Assembly (NCBI RefSeq): GCF_021026295.1
Contig: NZ_JAJNDA010000007.1
Span: forward strand, 1-64,000
Direction: 5' to 3'
DNA length: 64,000 nucleotides
Origin: Actinomycetospora soli
GTDB lineage: Bacteria > Actinomycetota > Actinomycetes > Mycobacteriales > Pseudonocardiaceae
The position numbers and the translations under genes were made by a program. Positions 16,780-25,859 of the stretch are shown here, in pieces (position 1 is the first letter of the stretch; every line of letters starts with the position of its first letter). The notes under the pieces are model-generated. The model was not told where the DNA came from and did not search any database. It saw only the letters and a program-made list of their open reading frames with translations.

Positions 16780-18095
16780 CGGTCGAGGTGCCGATCTCCG
16801 GTGGACCGCACGTCCCGGACGGCGGGCCCGCGCGCGGCCCCGGGCCCGTCCCGGTCCCGGCGGCGCTGACGCAGGCGCTGGAGGCGGAGCTGCCCGCCGC
16901 GGTCGCCCTGCGCCGGGCCCTGCACCGCGAGCCGCGCGTCTCCGGCGACGAGACCGACTCGCGCGACGCCGTGGCGGAGGCCCTCGGCCGCACCCTGGAG
17001 CCCGTCGCGGGCACCGGCGGGCTGCTGCGGCTCGGCGGCCCCGGACCCGCCGTCGCCGTCCGCGGCGAGCTCGACGCCCTCCCCGTGCACGAGGACACCG
17101 GCCTGCCGTTCGCCTCCCGGCGCGACGGGGTGGCCCACGTCTGCGGCCACGACGTCCACACCGCCGCCCTCGTCGCGCTCACCCGCGCGGTGGCCGCGAC
17201 CCCGGACCTGCTCGCCGCGCCGCTGCTCGCCGTGTTCCAGCCGCGCGAGGAGGCCGCGCCCAGCGGTGCCGCCGACGTCGTCGTCGACGCGGCGTTCACC
17301 GCCCACGACCCGGCCGTGATGCTCGGCGTGCACGTCCAGCCCGAGCTGCCGCGCGGCGTGGTCTCCGCCCGCCCGGGCCCGGTGAACGCCTCGGCCGACG
17401 AGATCGAGATCACGGTCACCGGCCGAGCCGGCCACGGCGGCTACCCGCACCGCACCCGGGACCCCGTCCTCGCGGTCGCCGCGGTCGTCGTCGCGCTGCA
17501 GCAGATCGTCGCCCGCCGGGTGAACCCGCTCGAGGCGGCCGTCGTGACGATCGGGCAGATCACGGCCGGGAGCGCCCCCAACGTCGTGCCGGGCGGGGCC
17601 ACCGCCCGCGGCACGGTGCGTGCCCTCGACGCCGACCGCGACGCCGTCCTCGCGGCGGTCACCGAGGTCGTGGAGCACACCGCGGCCGCCCACGGCTGCA
17701 CCGGTGAGGTCGCCGTGGTGCCGAACGAACCCGCCGTCGTGAACGACGACGCCCTGACCGCGGCGATCGCGGCGACGCTGGGCGGCCGGCGCGGCGCGGA
17801 ACGGGCGGCGCCGACGGGGCTGCGGCTGGACACCGGCTTCCGCTCGTGTGGCGCGGACGACTTCTCGCACTACTCGGCGGCGGGCATCCCCTCCACCATG
17901 CTGTTCGTCGGCACCGCCGAGCCCGACGCGGTCCCCGGGCACGCCCCCGGCCTGCACCACCCGGCGTTCTCGCCCGACGACGCGATGGTGGGCGAGGTCG
18001 CACGCGCCCTGCTCGCCGCCGTCGTGGCGGCGGGCCAGACTCTGCCTGCCAGCCACGCTCCCCAGCGCCCGAGCCCCGACGGAGGGACCTCGTGA
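16776..18095 (+). CDS. M20-family amidohydrolase/aminoacylase
   Basis: 439 residues. HVCGHDVHTAAL carries the first metal ligands, QPREEAAPSGA has the catalytic Glu, and GRAGHGGYPHRTRDP is the dimerisation-domain signature of AmiA/HipO-type N-acyl-amino-acid or hippurate hydrolases. A 40-residue Pro-rich N-terminal extension precedes the fold. It probably removes acyl groups from N-acylated amino acids or related amides. It is GTGA-coupled to the amidohydrolase before it and the methyltransferase after it, hinting that both hydrolases act on related amides. Confidence 0.88.
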   Translation: MTVEVPISGGPHVPDGGPARGPGPVPVPAALTQALEAELPAAVALRRALHREPRVSGDETDSRDAVAEALGRTLEPVAGTGGLLRLGGPGPAVAVRGELDALPVHEDTGLPFASRRDGVAHVCGHDVHTAALVALTRAVAATPDLLAAPLLAVFQPREEAAPSGAADVVVDAAFTAHDPAVMLGVHVQPELPRGVVSARPGPVNASADEIEITVTGRAGHGGYPHRTRDPVLAVAAVVVALQQIVARRVNPLEAAVVTIGQITAGSAPNVVPGGATARGTVRALDADRDAVLAAVTEVVEHTAAAHGCTGEVAVVPNEPAVVNDDALTAAIAATLGGRRGAERAAPTGLRLDTGFRSCGADDFSHYSAAGIPSTMLFVGTAEPDAVPGHAPGLHHPAFSPDDAMVGEVARALLAAVVAAGQTLPASHAPQRPSPDGGTS

Positions 18096-18676
18096 CCGAG
18101 ATCCGGCACTTCTCGACCGCCTTCCTGCGTGACCCCCTGCACGTCGCCGCGCTCTTCCCGAGCTTCCCCCCGCTGTGCCGGCAGGCCATCGCCCCGCTGC
18201 CCGAGACCGGCGACCCCGTCGTGCTCGACCTCGGGGCGGGCACCGGCTCGGTCACCGACGAGATCCAGAAGCGGCTGCGGGGCCGCGGGCGGCACATCGC
18301 CGTCGAGATGGACGAGGACATGGCGGAGGTGCTGGCGCGCCGGCACCCCGACGTCGAGGTGATGTGCACCGACGCCCACACCGCGGTGGAGAAGCTGCTG
18401 GCCGAGGGCGTCCGCGTCGACCTCTCGGTGTCCGGTCTCCCGTGGCTCGCCACGGCCCCGAAGGACCGCTCGATCTTCCCGCTGCTCGCCCGCGCGGCCG
18501 CCCCGGGCGGGGCCGTGACGCAGCTCGCGCACGCCTGGATCCGCTTCTTCCCGACGGCCAAGCAGGTGCAACGCAACCTCGAGGCCACCTTCGAGGAGGT
18601 CGTGGTCAGCCGGACGGTGTGGCTGAACGCGCCGCCGGCCGTGGTCTACGTCGCGCGGCGGCCCCGGACCAGCTGA
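18092..18676 (+). CDS. Class I SAM-dependent methyltransferase, PmtA-like
   Basis: 194 residues. [16 protein letters not shown] is SAM motif [14 protein letters not shown] is the acidic loop, and [11 protein letters not shown] is in the position of motif IV. The overall pattern (phospholipid N-methyltransferase/KsgA-like, with [12 protein letters not shown] near the N-terminus) suits a lipid N-methyltransferase, but this is a guess. The GTG start overlaps the M20 stop as GTGA and is preceded by GGAGGGACCTC. It is the last gene of a five-gene chain begun by the permease. Confidence 0.82.
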   Translation: MTEIRHFSTAFLRDPLHVAALFPSFPPLCRQAIAPLPETGDPVVLDLGAGTGSVTDEIQKRLRGRGRHIAVEMDEDMAEVLARRHPDVEVMCTDAHTAVEKLLAEGVRVDLSVSGLPWLATAPKDRSIFPLLARAAAPGGAVTQLAHAWIRFFPTAKQVQRNLEATFEEVVVSRTVWLNAPPAVVYVARRPRTS

Positions 18677-18717
18677 ACGGGCCTGCGGACCACGGCGGTC
18701 TCCGTAGACTGGCCGCC

Positions 18718-20724
18718 GTGAGTCTGCTCCAGCGCGTCCGAACCCCGGCCGACCTGCGGTCCCTGGACGCCGGCGAGGTGGACGCCCTCGCGGCGGAGAT
18801 CCGGGGTTTCCTGATCGACAAGGTGTGCCGCACCGGCGGACACCTCGGCCCGAACCTCGGGGTCGTCGAACTCACGCTCGCCCTGCACCGGGTGTTCGAC
18901 TCGCCGCGCGACGCCCTGCTGTTCGACACCGGGCACCAGAGCTACGTCCACAAGATCGTCACCGGCCGCGCCGGGGAGTTCGACGGCCTGCGCCAGGGTG
19001 GCGGGCTCTCGGGCTACCCGAGCCGCGCGGAGTCCGAGCACGACCTCGTGGAGAACTCGCACGCCTCCACCGCCCTGTCCTGGGCGGACGGCCTCGCGAA
19101 GGCCGACCAGCTGCTCGGGCGCGACCGCGCGGTCGTCGCGGTCGTCGGCGACGGCGCGCTGACCGGCGGCATGAGCTGGGAGGCGCTCAACAACATCGCG
19201 GGCTCGGACCGGCCCGTCGTCATCGTGGTGAACGACAACGGCCGCTCGTACGCCCCGACCATCGGCGGGCTCTCCGAGCGGCTCTCGACACTGCGCCTCG
19301 CGCCGCGCTACGAGGACGTCCTCGAGCACGGCCGCCGGGCCCTGCAGCGGATCCCCCTGGTCGGGAACACCCTGTACTCGGCGATGCACGCCGCCAAGGC
19401 GGGCGTGAAGGACGCGTTCACACCGCAGGCCCTGTTCTCCGACCTCGGCCTGAAGTACGTCGGCCCGGTCGACGGGCACGACACCGAGGCGCTCGAGGTG
19501 GCCCTGCGGGCCGCGCGCGACTTCGGCGGGCCCGTGATCGTGCACGCGGTGACCGGCAAGGGCCGCGGGTTCGCCTCGGCCGAGCAGGACCTCGCCGAGC
19601 AGATGCACGCCGTCGGCGTGATCGACCCGGAGACCGGGCTGCCCGTGGGGCCGAAGCCGCGCAGCTGGACCGCCGAGTTCACCGACACCATGCTCGAGCT
19701 CGGCCGCGAGCGCTCGGACGTCGTCGCGATCACCGCGGCCATGCCCGGCCCGACGGGGCTCGCCGCGTTCGGCGAGGTCTACCCCGAGCGCCTGTTCGAC
19801 GTCGGGATCGCCGAGCAGCACGCCCTGACCTCCGCCGCGGGCCTCGCGCACGGCGGCCTGCACCCCGTCGTGGCGGTGTACTCGACGTTCCTCAACCGCG
19901 CGTTCGACCAGCTGCTCATGGACGTCGCCCTGCACCGCGAGCCGGTCACCGTGGTGCTGGACCGCGCCGGGGTCACCGGCGACGACGGCGCCTCGCACAA
20001 CGGCATGTGGGACCTGTCGGTCATGGGCATCGTGCCCGGCCTGCGGGTCGCGGCCCCCCGCGACGCCGTGAGCCTGCGCGAGGAGCTCCACGAGGCGGTC
20101 GACGTCGCCGACGGCCCCACCGCGCTGCGCTGGTCCAAGGGCGCCGTGCCCAGCGAGGTCCCCGCGCTGCGCCGGCTCGGGCCGGCGACCGGCCCCGGCG
20201 GGGTCGACGTGCTCGCCGAGCCCGGCCGCCTCTCGCGGGCGGCCCCGCGCCCCACCGCCGTCGAGCGCCTCGAGCGGGACCCCGACGACGCCCCGCCGCA
20301 GGTGCCCGACGTGCTGCTCGTGTGCGTCGGCGCGTTCGGCCAGCTCGGCGTCGAGGCCGCCGACCGGCTCACCGCGCAGGGCATCGGCGTCACCGTCGTC
20401 GACCCGCGCTGGCTCCAGCCCGTCCCGGCCGCGCTGCTCGACCTCGCCGCGTCGCACCGCCTCGTCGTCACCGTCGAGGACGGCGGGCGCCACGGCGGCT
20501 TCGGCTCGTCGTTCGCCGACGCGCTCTCCGAGGCCGAGATCGACGTGCCGGTGCGCCGGATCGCGCTCGCGCAGGAGTTCCTCACCCACGACAGCCGGGG
20601 TGCGCTGCTCGCGGCGGCCGGGCTCACCGACCAGGACGTCGCGCGGCGGGTCACCGAGTGGGTCGCCGCGGCGCGCGGCGGCGACGAGGCGGCGCTCACC
20701 CGGGACGAGAAGTCGGCCTCCTGA
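18718..20724 (+). CDS. dxs: 1-deoxy-D-xylulose-5-phosphate synthase
   Basis: 668 residues of DXS, which joins pyruvate and glyceraldehyde-3-phosphate to start the MEP isoprenoid pathway. The thiamine-diphosphate motif [16 protein letters not shown], the pyrimidine-domain DVGIAEQHA and the Arg-containing PRD-x-DL region are all seen. A Pro/Ala-rich stretch near residues 500-530 makes it about 30 residues longer than typical. The start GTG 18718 directly precedes SLLQRV, as in homologues. In M. tuberculosis dxs1 (Rv2682c) is likewise near RNase D. Confidence 0.95.
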   Translation: MSLLQRVRTPADLRSLDAGEVDALAAEIRGFLIDKVCRTGGHLGPNLGVVELTLALHRVFDSPRDALLFDTGHQSYVHKIVTGRAGEFDGLRQGGGLSGYPSRAESEHDLVENSHASTALSWADGLAKADQLLGRDRAVVAVVGDGALTGGMSWEALNNIAGSDRPVVIVVNDNGRSYAPTIGGLSERLSTLRLAPRYEDVLEHGRRALQRIPLVGNTLYSAMHAAKAGVKDAFTPQALFSDLGLKYVGPVDGHDTEALEVALRAARDFGGPVIVHAVTGKGRGFASAEQDLAEQMHAVGVIDPETGLPVGPKPRSWTAEFTDTMLELGRERSDVVAITAAMPGPTGLAAFGEVYPERLFDVGIAEQHALTSAAGLAHGGLHPVVAVYSTFLNRAFDQLLMDVALHREPVTVVLDRAGVTGDDGASHNGMWDLSVMGIVPGLRVAAPRDAVSLREELHEAVDVADGPTALRWSKGAVPSEVPALRRLGPATGPGGVDVLAEPGRLSRAAPRPTAVERLERDPDDAPPQVPDVLLVCVGAFGQLGVEAADRLTAQGIGVTVVDPRWLQPVPAALLDLAASHRLVVTVEDGGRHGGFGSSFADALSEAEIDVPVRRIALAQEFLTHDSRGALLAAAGLTDQDVARRVTEWVAAARGGDEAALTRDEKSAS

Positions 20725-20790
20725 GTCCGACGGGTTGCCCCCAGCTGATTCTCAGCGTCCGTTCAGGGGTGCGGTGGCAAGGTGGATGAC

Positions 20791-21462
20791 GTGCGCATTC
20801 TGATCGTGGAGGACGAGCAGGCCCTGGCCGACGCGCTGGCGCGCGGGCTGCGGCGCGAGGGGATGGCCGTCGACGTCGCCTACGACGGCGACAGCGGGTC
20901 GGAGAAGGCGTCGGTCACGCGGTACGACGTCGTCGTGCTCGACCGCGACCTGCCCGGGAGGTCCGGCGACGACCTGTGTGCCGAGATCGCGGGCGGCGTC
21001 ACGCGGGTGATCATGCTGACCGCCAGCGGCACCCTGCGCGACAAGGTCGCCGGGCTCGCGCTCGGCGCGGACGACTACCTCGCGAAGCCGTTCGACTTCC
21101 CGGAGCTGGTCGCCCGCATCCGCGCCCTGGGCCGCCGTGCCGTCCCGGCCACGCCGCCGATCCTCGAGGCCGCGGGCGTGGTCCTCGACCCGGCGAAGCG
21201 GACCGTCGTGCGCGAGGGCAGCACGGTCGACCTCACCCGCAAGGAGTTCGGAGTCCTCGAGGTGCTCATGGCCGCCGGTGGCGCGGTCGTGTCCTCGGAG
21301 GAGCTGCTCGAGCGGGTGTGGGACGAGAACGCCGACCCCTTCACCACCACCGTGCGGGTCACCGTGATGACCCTGCGCAAGAAGCTCGGCGAGCCCGGCA
21401 TCATCGACACCGTCGTGGGCTCGGGCTACCGCGTCCGCAGCGACGCCCACGCGGGCGTGTAG
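20791..21462 (+). CDS. OmpR/PhoB-family response regulator
   Basis: 223 residues. The receiver domain has paired acidic residues in VEDEQ, the phospho-acceptor Asp in LDRDLPG, Thr in LTASG and Lys in AKPFDFPE. The C-terminal winged helix is residues 125-220 (LTRKEFGVLEVLM, TTTVRVTVMTLRKKLG, GSGYRV). The start GTG 20791 gives the canonical RILIVEDE opening 8 bases after AAGG; GTG 20782 is also in frame. The best candidate partner kinase starts 3.2 kb downstream at 24642. Confidence 0.92.
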   Translation: MRILIVEDEQALADALARGLRREGMAVDVAYDGDSGSEKASVTRYDVVVLDRDLPGRSGDDLCAEIAGGVTRVIMLTASGTLRDKVAGLALGADDYLAKPFDFPELVARIRALGRRAVPATPPILEAAGVVLDPAKRTVVREGSTVDLTRKEFGVLEVLMAAGGAVVSSEELLERVWDENADPFTTTVRVTVMTLRKKLGEPGIIDTVVGSGYRVRSDAHAGV

Positions 21463-21471
21463 ACCCTCGGC

Positions 21472-22203
21472 GTGCTGCGCCGTCGGGTCCCGGTCGCCCC
21501 GCCCGCCGTCCTGCGGCGCGGGGCGGGGCCGCCGACGGTGGTGGCGGTCCCCGGCAACGGCCTCTCGGTCGACGGCTGGCGGGCCCCGACGCGCCTGCTC
21601 GGTCCGGACGCCGCCGTGGTCGCGCTGCCGGCCCACGGGCTGCCCGCCCGCCGCGACGACCGGCTCGACCCGGGGACGAACGCCGAACGCCTGCTGGCCC
21701 GGCTGGACGACCTCGGGGTCCGGCGCACGGTCCTGCTCGGGCACTCCGCGAGCTGCCAGGTGGTCGCCGAGGCGGCGCGGCGCGCGCCCGAGCGCGTCAC
21801 GGGCCTGGTCCTCGTCGGCCCGACGACCGACCCCCGCGCGCCGACCTGGCCCCGGCTCGCGGGCCGCTGGCTCGCCACGGCCGTGCACGAGCGGGCGGGG
21901 CAGGTGCCGCTGCTCGCCCGCGACTACACCCACTGCGGGCTGATCACCTTCGCCCGGGCGATGGAGCGCGCCCGGCAGCACGCGATCGGCGATGCCCTGG
22001 CGGCGACCACCCACCCGGTCCTGCTCGTGCGTGGCCCGGACGACCACATCGCCCCGGCCGACTGGCTCGACCGCCTCGCCGCCCTCCGCCCCGGGATCAC
22101 CGCCACGACCCTCTCCGCGGGGGCGCACATGGTGCCGATCACGCACCCGCACGACCTCGTCGCGGCGACGGGCCCGTTCGTGGCCCGCCTCAGGACACGG
22201 TGA
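21472..22203 (+). CDS. Alpha/beta hydrolase
   Basis: 243 residues. The oxyanion segment is VPGNGLSVDGW, the nucleophile elbow is LGHSASCQVV with Ser as nucleophile, Asp lies in RGPDDHIAP, and the His is in GAHMVPITHP. It is a generic serine hydrolase with unknown substrate. GTG 21472 follows the response-regulator stop by 9 bases, so the two may be co-transcribed. Its last 14 bases overlap the convergent OmpA-like gene. Confidence 0.82.
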   Translation: MLRRRVPVAPPAVLRRGAGPPTVVAVPGNGLSVDGWRAPTRLLGPDAAVVALPAHGLPARRDDRLDPGTNAERLLARLDDLGVRRTVLLGHSASCQVVAEAARRAPERVTGLVLVGPTTDPRAPTWPRLAGRWLATAVHERAGQVPLLARDYTHCGLITFARAMERARQHAIGDALAATTHPVLLVRGPDDHIAPADWLDRLAALRPGITATTLSAGAHMVPITHPHDLVAATGPFVARLRTR

Positions 22204-22822
22204 TCTCGGCGCGGCGGCTCGCGGCCGTGCTGGGCAGCGGGTTGCTCGCGCCCGCCCCGCGGGACTGCAGCCGGTCCGCCGCGACCCCGGCGGCCCCGAG
22301 CCGCGCGGCCACCACCGCCGCCCGTCGGTCGGAGAGCTCCTGGGCGGCCGGGCCGACACCCCGGCTCACGGGCGCGGCGTAGCCCGTGACCGTGACGCGC
22401 GCCGCCGGCACCGCGACCAGCTCGCGGGCGACCCGGTCGACGGTCTGCGTGTCCGTGTCGGTCAGGTCGGCGCTGTCGCCCCGGAAGGTGATCGGCGACG
22501 CCGCGAGGGTCTGCGCGACGCGGTCGGCGACCCCGGCGACGTCCCCGGTCCCGGCCGGTGCGGGGGCCGGTGCGGGGGCCGGTGCGGGCGTCGGTGCGGG
22601 GGCGGCCGCCGACCCGGGTGCCGTCGGACCGCCCGGGGCGGGGGAGGACCCGCTCCCGCAGCGTGCGGTGAGCAGCAGGATCCCGACGAGGACCACGAGG
22701 GCGACCAGGACCGGCAGCAGCCACGCCCACCGCGGTCGGCGGCGCCGGTGCGTCGTCGTGGCCGCACCGATCGTGCCCGGAGGGGCACCCGCCGGCCGAC
22801 GGTCGTGCTCCGGACCGCTCAT
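22190..22822 (-). CDS. OmpA-family peptidoglycan-binding membrane protein
   Basis: 210 residues. A basic N-terminal tail precedes one membrane segment (about residues 33-52), then an Ala-Pro repeat linker near residues 72-92, then an OmpA-like C-terminal domain. In that domain TDTQTVDRVARELVAVP and LSDRRAAVVAARL carry the Asp and Arg typical of diaminopimelate binding. It should be anchored in the plasma membrane and contact the peptidoglycan. The start is ATG 22822. The linker DNA is a GC-rich internal repeat coding for PAP units. Confidence 0.85.
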   Translation of the reverse strand: MSGPEHDRRPAGAPPGTIGAATTTHRRRRPRWAWLLPVLVALVVLVGILLLTARCGSGSSPAPGGPTAPGSAAAPAPTPAPAPAPAPAPAGTGDVAGVADRVAQTLAASPITFRGDSADLTDTDTQTVDRVARELVAVPAARVTVTGYAAPVSRGVGPAAQELSDRRAAVVAARLGAAGVAADRLQSRGAGASNPLPSTAASRRAEITVS

Positions 22823-22903
22823 GGCTCGTCCCTCCCGCGCGTCGACGCCGCTCCGGCCGCGCCGGGGGGCGCCGTGCCGCCCGCCCCGCCGGGGCACGAC
22901 ACC

Positions 22904-23824
22904 CTACGACGTGGCGGTGGCCCCGATGCCGAGCGTCGCCCGCGCCTCGGCGCACGTGGCAGGTCGCCGCCCGGACGCCGCGAGCAGCTCCAGCAGCTCG
23001 TCGAGCAGCTCGGCGTTCGACGGCGTCCGCGGGCCGGCGTAGTCCTCGAGGCCGACCCGCACGTGTCCGCCGCGCTCCAGCGCGAGTGCGGCCAGCCCGC
23101 ACCCGACGACGTCGCCGCCGAGCACCGCGACCGACCAGGGCAGACCCGAGTCCTCGAGCAGCTCGACGTACGCGTCGAGCGCCCGCTCGGTCGGGGGCAG
23201 CCCGAACTGCAGGTCGCCCCCGAAGTACAGCTTGACCATCGCGCCGCGCGGCACCCGGCCGTGGCGCTGCAGGGTCAGGGTGGTGCGCAGGAAGCCCGGT
23301 TCGAAGATCGAGATCGACGGTGCCGCGCCCAGCTCGCCGGTGCGCCGGAACATGTACTCGGTGTCGGCGATGCTGTTCTGGTAGGGCTCCGCGGCCGCCG
23401 CGGGGGCGCACTCGCCCGAGGCGAGCAGCCCGACGTTCACCGAGCCGGGGTCGACCAGCGTCATCCCGCCGAGCCCCCGCCGGGCGAGCTCCTCGACGTG
23501 CGCCCACTTCTGCTCGACCGGGATCCCGCGCGCCCCGGCACCCATCGTGGGGTAGAGCAGGGCGTCCGGGTGCGCCTCGACGACGGGCGTCCAGGCCTGC
23601 ACGTAGGGGTCGGGGGAGTGCACGGCGTCCGCGGTGAACATCGGCTCGTCGTTGTGGTTGTGCGCGATCGCGGCGCCGCGGCCGAGGCAGGCCAGCATGT
23701 CGTCGGTGATCTCCGCGGGCGTCCGCGGGACGTGCGGGTTGGCCTCGCGGGTGGTGGAGCCGTTGACGGCCACCTCGACGATCACGGCCTCGGGCGGCGT
23801 CGCGGAACTCATGACGCCGAGCAT
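22904..23824 (-). CDS. BKACE-family beta-keto acid cleavage enzyme
   Basis: 306 residues. The family's zinc ligands are in AHNHNDEP, with VTGYPTMG-like LLYPTMGAGARG, a basic residue in MVKLYFGG and the GLEDYAG motif near the C-terminus. BKACE enzymes (3-keto-5-aminohexanoate cleavage type, PF05853) split beta-keto acids with acetyl-CoA to give acetoacetate and a CoA ester. Start ATG 23824; ATG 23812 is nearly as likely. It is separated from the divergent chaplin-like gene by a 177-base region with a perfect hairpin. Confidence 0.88.
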   Translation of the reverse strand: MLGVMSSATPPEAVIVEVAVNGSTTREANPHVPRTPAEITDDMLACLGRGAAIAHNHNDEPMFTADAVHSPDPYVQAWTPVVEAHPDALLYPTMGAGARGIPVEQKWAHVEELARRGLGGMTLVDPGSVNVGLLASGECAPAAAAEPYQNSIADTEYMFRRTGELGAAPSISIFEPGFLRTTLTLQRHGRVPRGAMVKLYFGGDLQFGLPPTERALDAYVELLEDSGLPWSVAVLGGDVVGCGLAALALERGGHVRVGLEDYAGPRTPSNAELLDELLELLAASGRRPATCAEARATLGIGATATS

Positions 23825-23873
23825 GCCGCACCCGTCTGACCAGGCAGAAGACGACACGTTAGCCGGGCATGAT

Positions 23874-23895
23874 CACCCGTTCGGCGGAACGGGTG
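23874..23895. promoter_or_regulatory. Perfect 9-bp inverted repeat between divergent genes
   Basis: CACCCGTTC, then GGCG, then GAACGGGTG: nine fully paired bases with a 4-base loop. It lies 50 bases before the BKACE start and about 105 before the chaplin-like start. It could be an operator or an RNA hairpin of either leader. No regulator is assigned. Confidence 0.5.
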
Positions 23896-24001
23896 TCGCA
23901 AACCGTGTCCCACGGATCTTCGGGCTCGTTCACCACACGTATTCGGACGGTCACTCCTCGTGGACGTCCGGAAGCTCCCCACGTGAGAGGAACCCCACAT
24001 C

Positions 24002-24310
24002 ATGTCGATGATGCGCAAGGCCGTCCTGGCGTCCGCCCTCATCAGCTCGGGCCTCGTCTCCACCGCCGGCATGGCGATGGCGCACGAGCACGGCGGCGAC
24101 ACGGTCCAGAAGGGCCTGGTCAACTCCTCCGACTTCGCCCCCAACACCCCCGTCAACGTCTGCAACAACGACGTGCCGGTCAACGCCCTCGGCGTCCAGG
24201 TCCCGGTCCAGGACAACGCCGCGAGCGTCCCGGTCGGCTCGGACGCGAAGCACGGCAACTCGGCCGGCATCGCCAAGAGCTGCAAGGCCCCGATCCACGC
24301 GATCAACTAG
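24002..24310 (+). CDS. Chaplin-like small secreted protein
   Basis: 102 residues. A Sec signal peptide (basic MRK, hydrophobic core, likely cleavage after AMA near residue 27) precedes a short His-rich stretch and a body with two Cys about 45 residues apart. NVCNNDVPVNALGVQVPVQD recalls the chaplin repeat (PVNVCGN and similar) of streptomycetes, which form amyloid-like hydrophobic surface films. A single chaplin-type unit is present with no cell-wall sorting signal. The ribosome site GAGAGGA lies before the ATG and a strong hairpin follows the stop. Confidence 0.7.
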   Translation: MSMMRKAVLASALISSGLVSTAGMAMAHEHGGDTVQKGLVNSSDFAPNTPVNVCNNDVPVNALGVQVPVQDNAASVPVGSDAKHGNSAGIAKSCKAPIHAIN

Positions 24311-24321
24311 TCGCGTCGTCA

Positions 24322-24369
24322 CCCGGGCCCGGGCCGCGTCCCCACGAGGGGCACGGCGCCGGGCCCGTG
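24322..24369 (+). terminator. GC-rich hairpin after the chaplin-like gene
   Basis: Arms CGGGCCCGG-GCCG and CGGCGCCGGGCCCG pair with one bulge around a loop of about 20 bases that itself has short pairing. It starts 12 bases after the stop codon. There is no T-run, as is common for actinobacterial terminators. Confidence 0.55.
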
Positions 24370-24410
24370 GTGTCTGTGCCGTCCGACGCTGCTCGTGGGG
24401 AGGGGGAGGC

Positions 24411-24596
24411 GTGCGCGACGAGGTGACCGCGCTGTTCGCTGCGGCGCTCGAGGGCGACGAGCACGCGGAGCTCGAGCTCGGTCGGCGCTGGCTCGACGAG
24501 GACGACCCGACGGCCGCGCGGGCCGCGCTCGCCGTCACCACCGTGGTGCTCGCGGAGCTGGAGCGCGACCCGCTGTACCGGGCGTGGGCGCGCTGA
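24411..24596 (+). CDS. Small hypothetical acidic helical protein
   Basis: 61 residues, acidic and Ala/Glu/Leu-rich, predicted entirely helical (DEVTALFAAALEGDEHAELELG, then RAALAVTTVVLAELERD). The GTG start is preceded by GGGAGGGGGAGGC, a very strong ribosome site, which is the main argument that it is real. I do not recognise a family. It lies 45 bases before the histidine kinase gene on the same strand. Confidence 0.55.
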   Translation: MRDEVTALFAAALEGDEHAELELGRRWLDEDDPTAARAALAVTTVVLAELERDPLYRAWAR

Positions 24597-24641
24597 CGCG
24601 GCGACCTTCACGTCCCCGCTGCCCCCGCGGTCGTAGGCTCC

Positions 24642-25859
24642 GTGACCGTGTTGCGTCGCGATGACCGGAGCGCCGCGCGCCCCGCGCGGGCCCGCCGCCG
24701 TCGGGGACCCGGGCTGCGGGTCCGGCTGACACTGCTCGCGACCGGGCTCGTCGCCGCCGTGAGCGCCCTGCTCCTCTGGCTGGGCTGGATGCTCGTCGGC
24801 GAGGTCGCCGCCAGCCTCCCGACCCTGGCCCCCGGGACGCCCGTGCTCGTCGACGGCGTCTCCGTCCCGGCGGGGGAGATCGCCGCCGCGCTCGGACACA
24901 GTGCCCGGTCGGAGGTGCTGCAGGTCGGCTCGATCGCGTTCGCGCTCGTGGTGCTGGCCGCGGCCGTGGTGTCGTGGGTGCTGACCGGCCACGTGCTGCA
25001 GCCGGTGCACGACGTGACCGCCACCGCCCGCCGGCTCTCCGCCGAGTCGCTCGACGCGCGGATCGATCTCGAGGGCCCGCGCGACGAGGTCGCCGAGCTC
25101 GCCGACACCTTCGACGAGATGCTCGACCGGCTGCAGGCCGCGTTCGACGCGCAGCGCCGCTTCGTCGCCAACGCCAGCCACGAGCTGCGCACCCCGCTGG
25201 CGGTGCTGCGCACCGAGATCGACGTGACGCTGGCCGATCCCGACGCCGACGTCGACGAGCTGCGCCGCATGGCCGCCGTGCTGCGCGACGCCACGAAGCG
25301 CGCCGAGGGGCTCGTCGACGGCCTGCTCCTGCTCGCGCGCACCGAGGCCGCGCCGCGGCGGGCGTCCGACGGCGACGAGCCGGTCGACCTCGACCTCGCC
25401 GCGCGCGGCGCGCTCGACGCGGTGCGCGCGGAGGTGGAGGGTCGCGGGCTGCGGGTCGAGGTCCGTCCCGGCGCCGACGCGGTGGTGGTCGGCGACGCGG
25501 CCCTGCTCGAGCGGGTCGTCGGGAACCTCGTCGAGAACGCGGTCCGGCACAACGTCGACGGCGGCTGGATCACCGTCACCACCGACAGCGTGGACGGGCG
25601 GGTCGACCTCGTCGTGAGCTCCTCGGGCCCGGTGCTCGAGCCGGCCCGGGTCCCCGACCTCTTCGAGCCCTTCCGCCGCGGCGCCGACCGGGTCGGTCCC
25701 GGCTCCGGGCTCGGGCTGTCGATCGTGCGCGCGGTGGTCCGGGCCCACGGGGGCACCGTGTCCGCCGAACCGGTCGACGGCGGCGGTCTCTCCGTGCGGG
25801 TCGGGCTCCCCGGTCAGGTCTCGGGGTCGCTGAACACCGGCGTGACCGTCCCGACCTGA
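24642..25859 (+). CDS. HAMP/HisKA sensor histidine kinase
   Basis: 405 residues. A membrane segment near 28-50, an extracellular loop of about 50 residues, a second membrane segment near 88-110, then HAMP, HisKA with phospho-acceptor His in NASHELRTPL (near residue 183), and an HATPase with NLVENAVRHN and GSGLGLSIVR. It should sense a signal at the membrane and phosphorylate an OmpR-type regulator, plausibly the one at 20791-21462. Its 3' end overlaps the convergent RNase D gene by 46 bases. Confidence 0.92.
   Translation: MTVLRRDDRSAARPARARRRRGPGLRVRLTLLATGLVAAVSALLLWLGWMLVGEVAASLPTLAPGTPVLVDGVSVPAGEIAAALGHSARSEVLQVGSIAFALVVLAAAVVSWVLTGHVLQPVHDVTATARRLSAESLDARIDLEGPRDEVAELADTFDEMLDRLQAAFDAQRRFVANASHELRTPLAVLRTEIDVTLADPDADVDELRRMAAVLRDATKRAEGLVDGLLLLARTEAAPRRASDGDEPVDLDLAARGALDAVRAEVEGRGLRVEVRPGADAVVVGDAALLERVVGNLVENAVRHNVDGGWITVTTDSVDGRVDLVVSSSGPVLEPARVPDLFEPFRRGADRVGPGSGLGLSIVRAVVRAHGGTVSAEPVDGGGLSVRVGLPGQVSGSLNTGVTVPT

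Noticed and set aside
22555-22620. Tandem repeat resembling a CRISPR-like array
   Set aside because: It is an in-frame Ala-Pro linker within the OmpA-like gene; no regular spacers.
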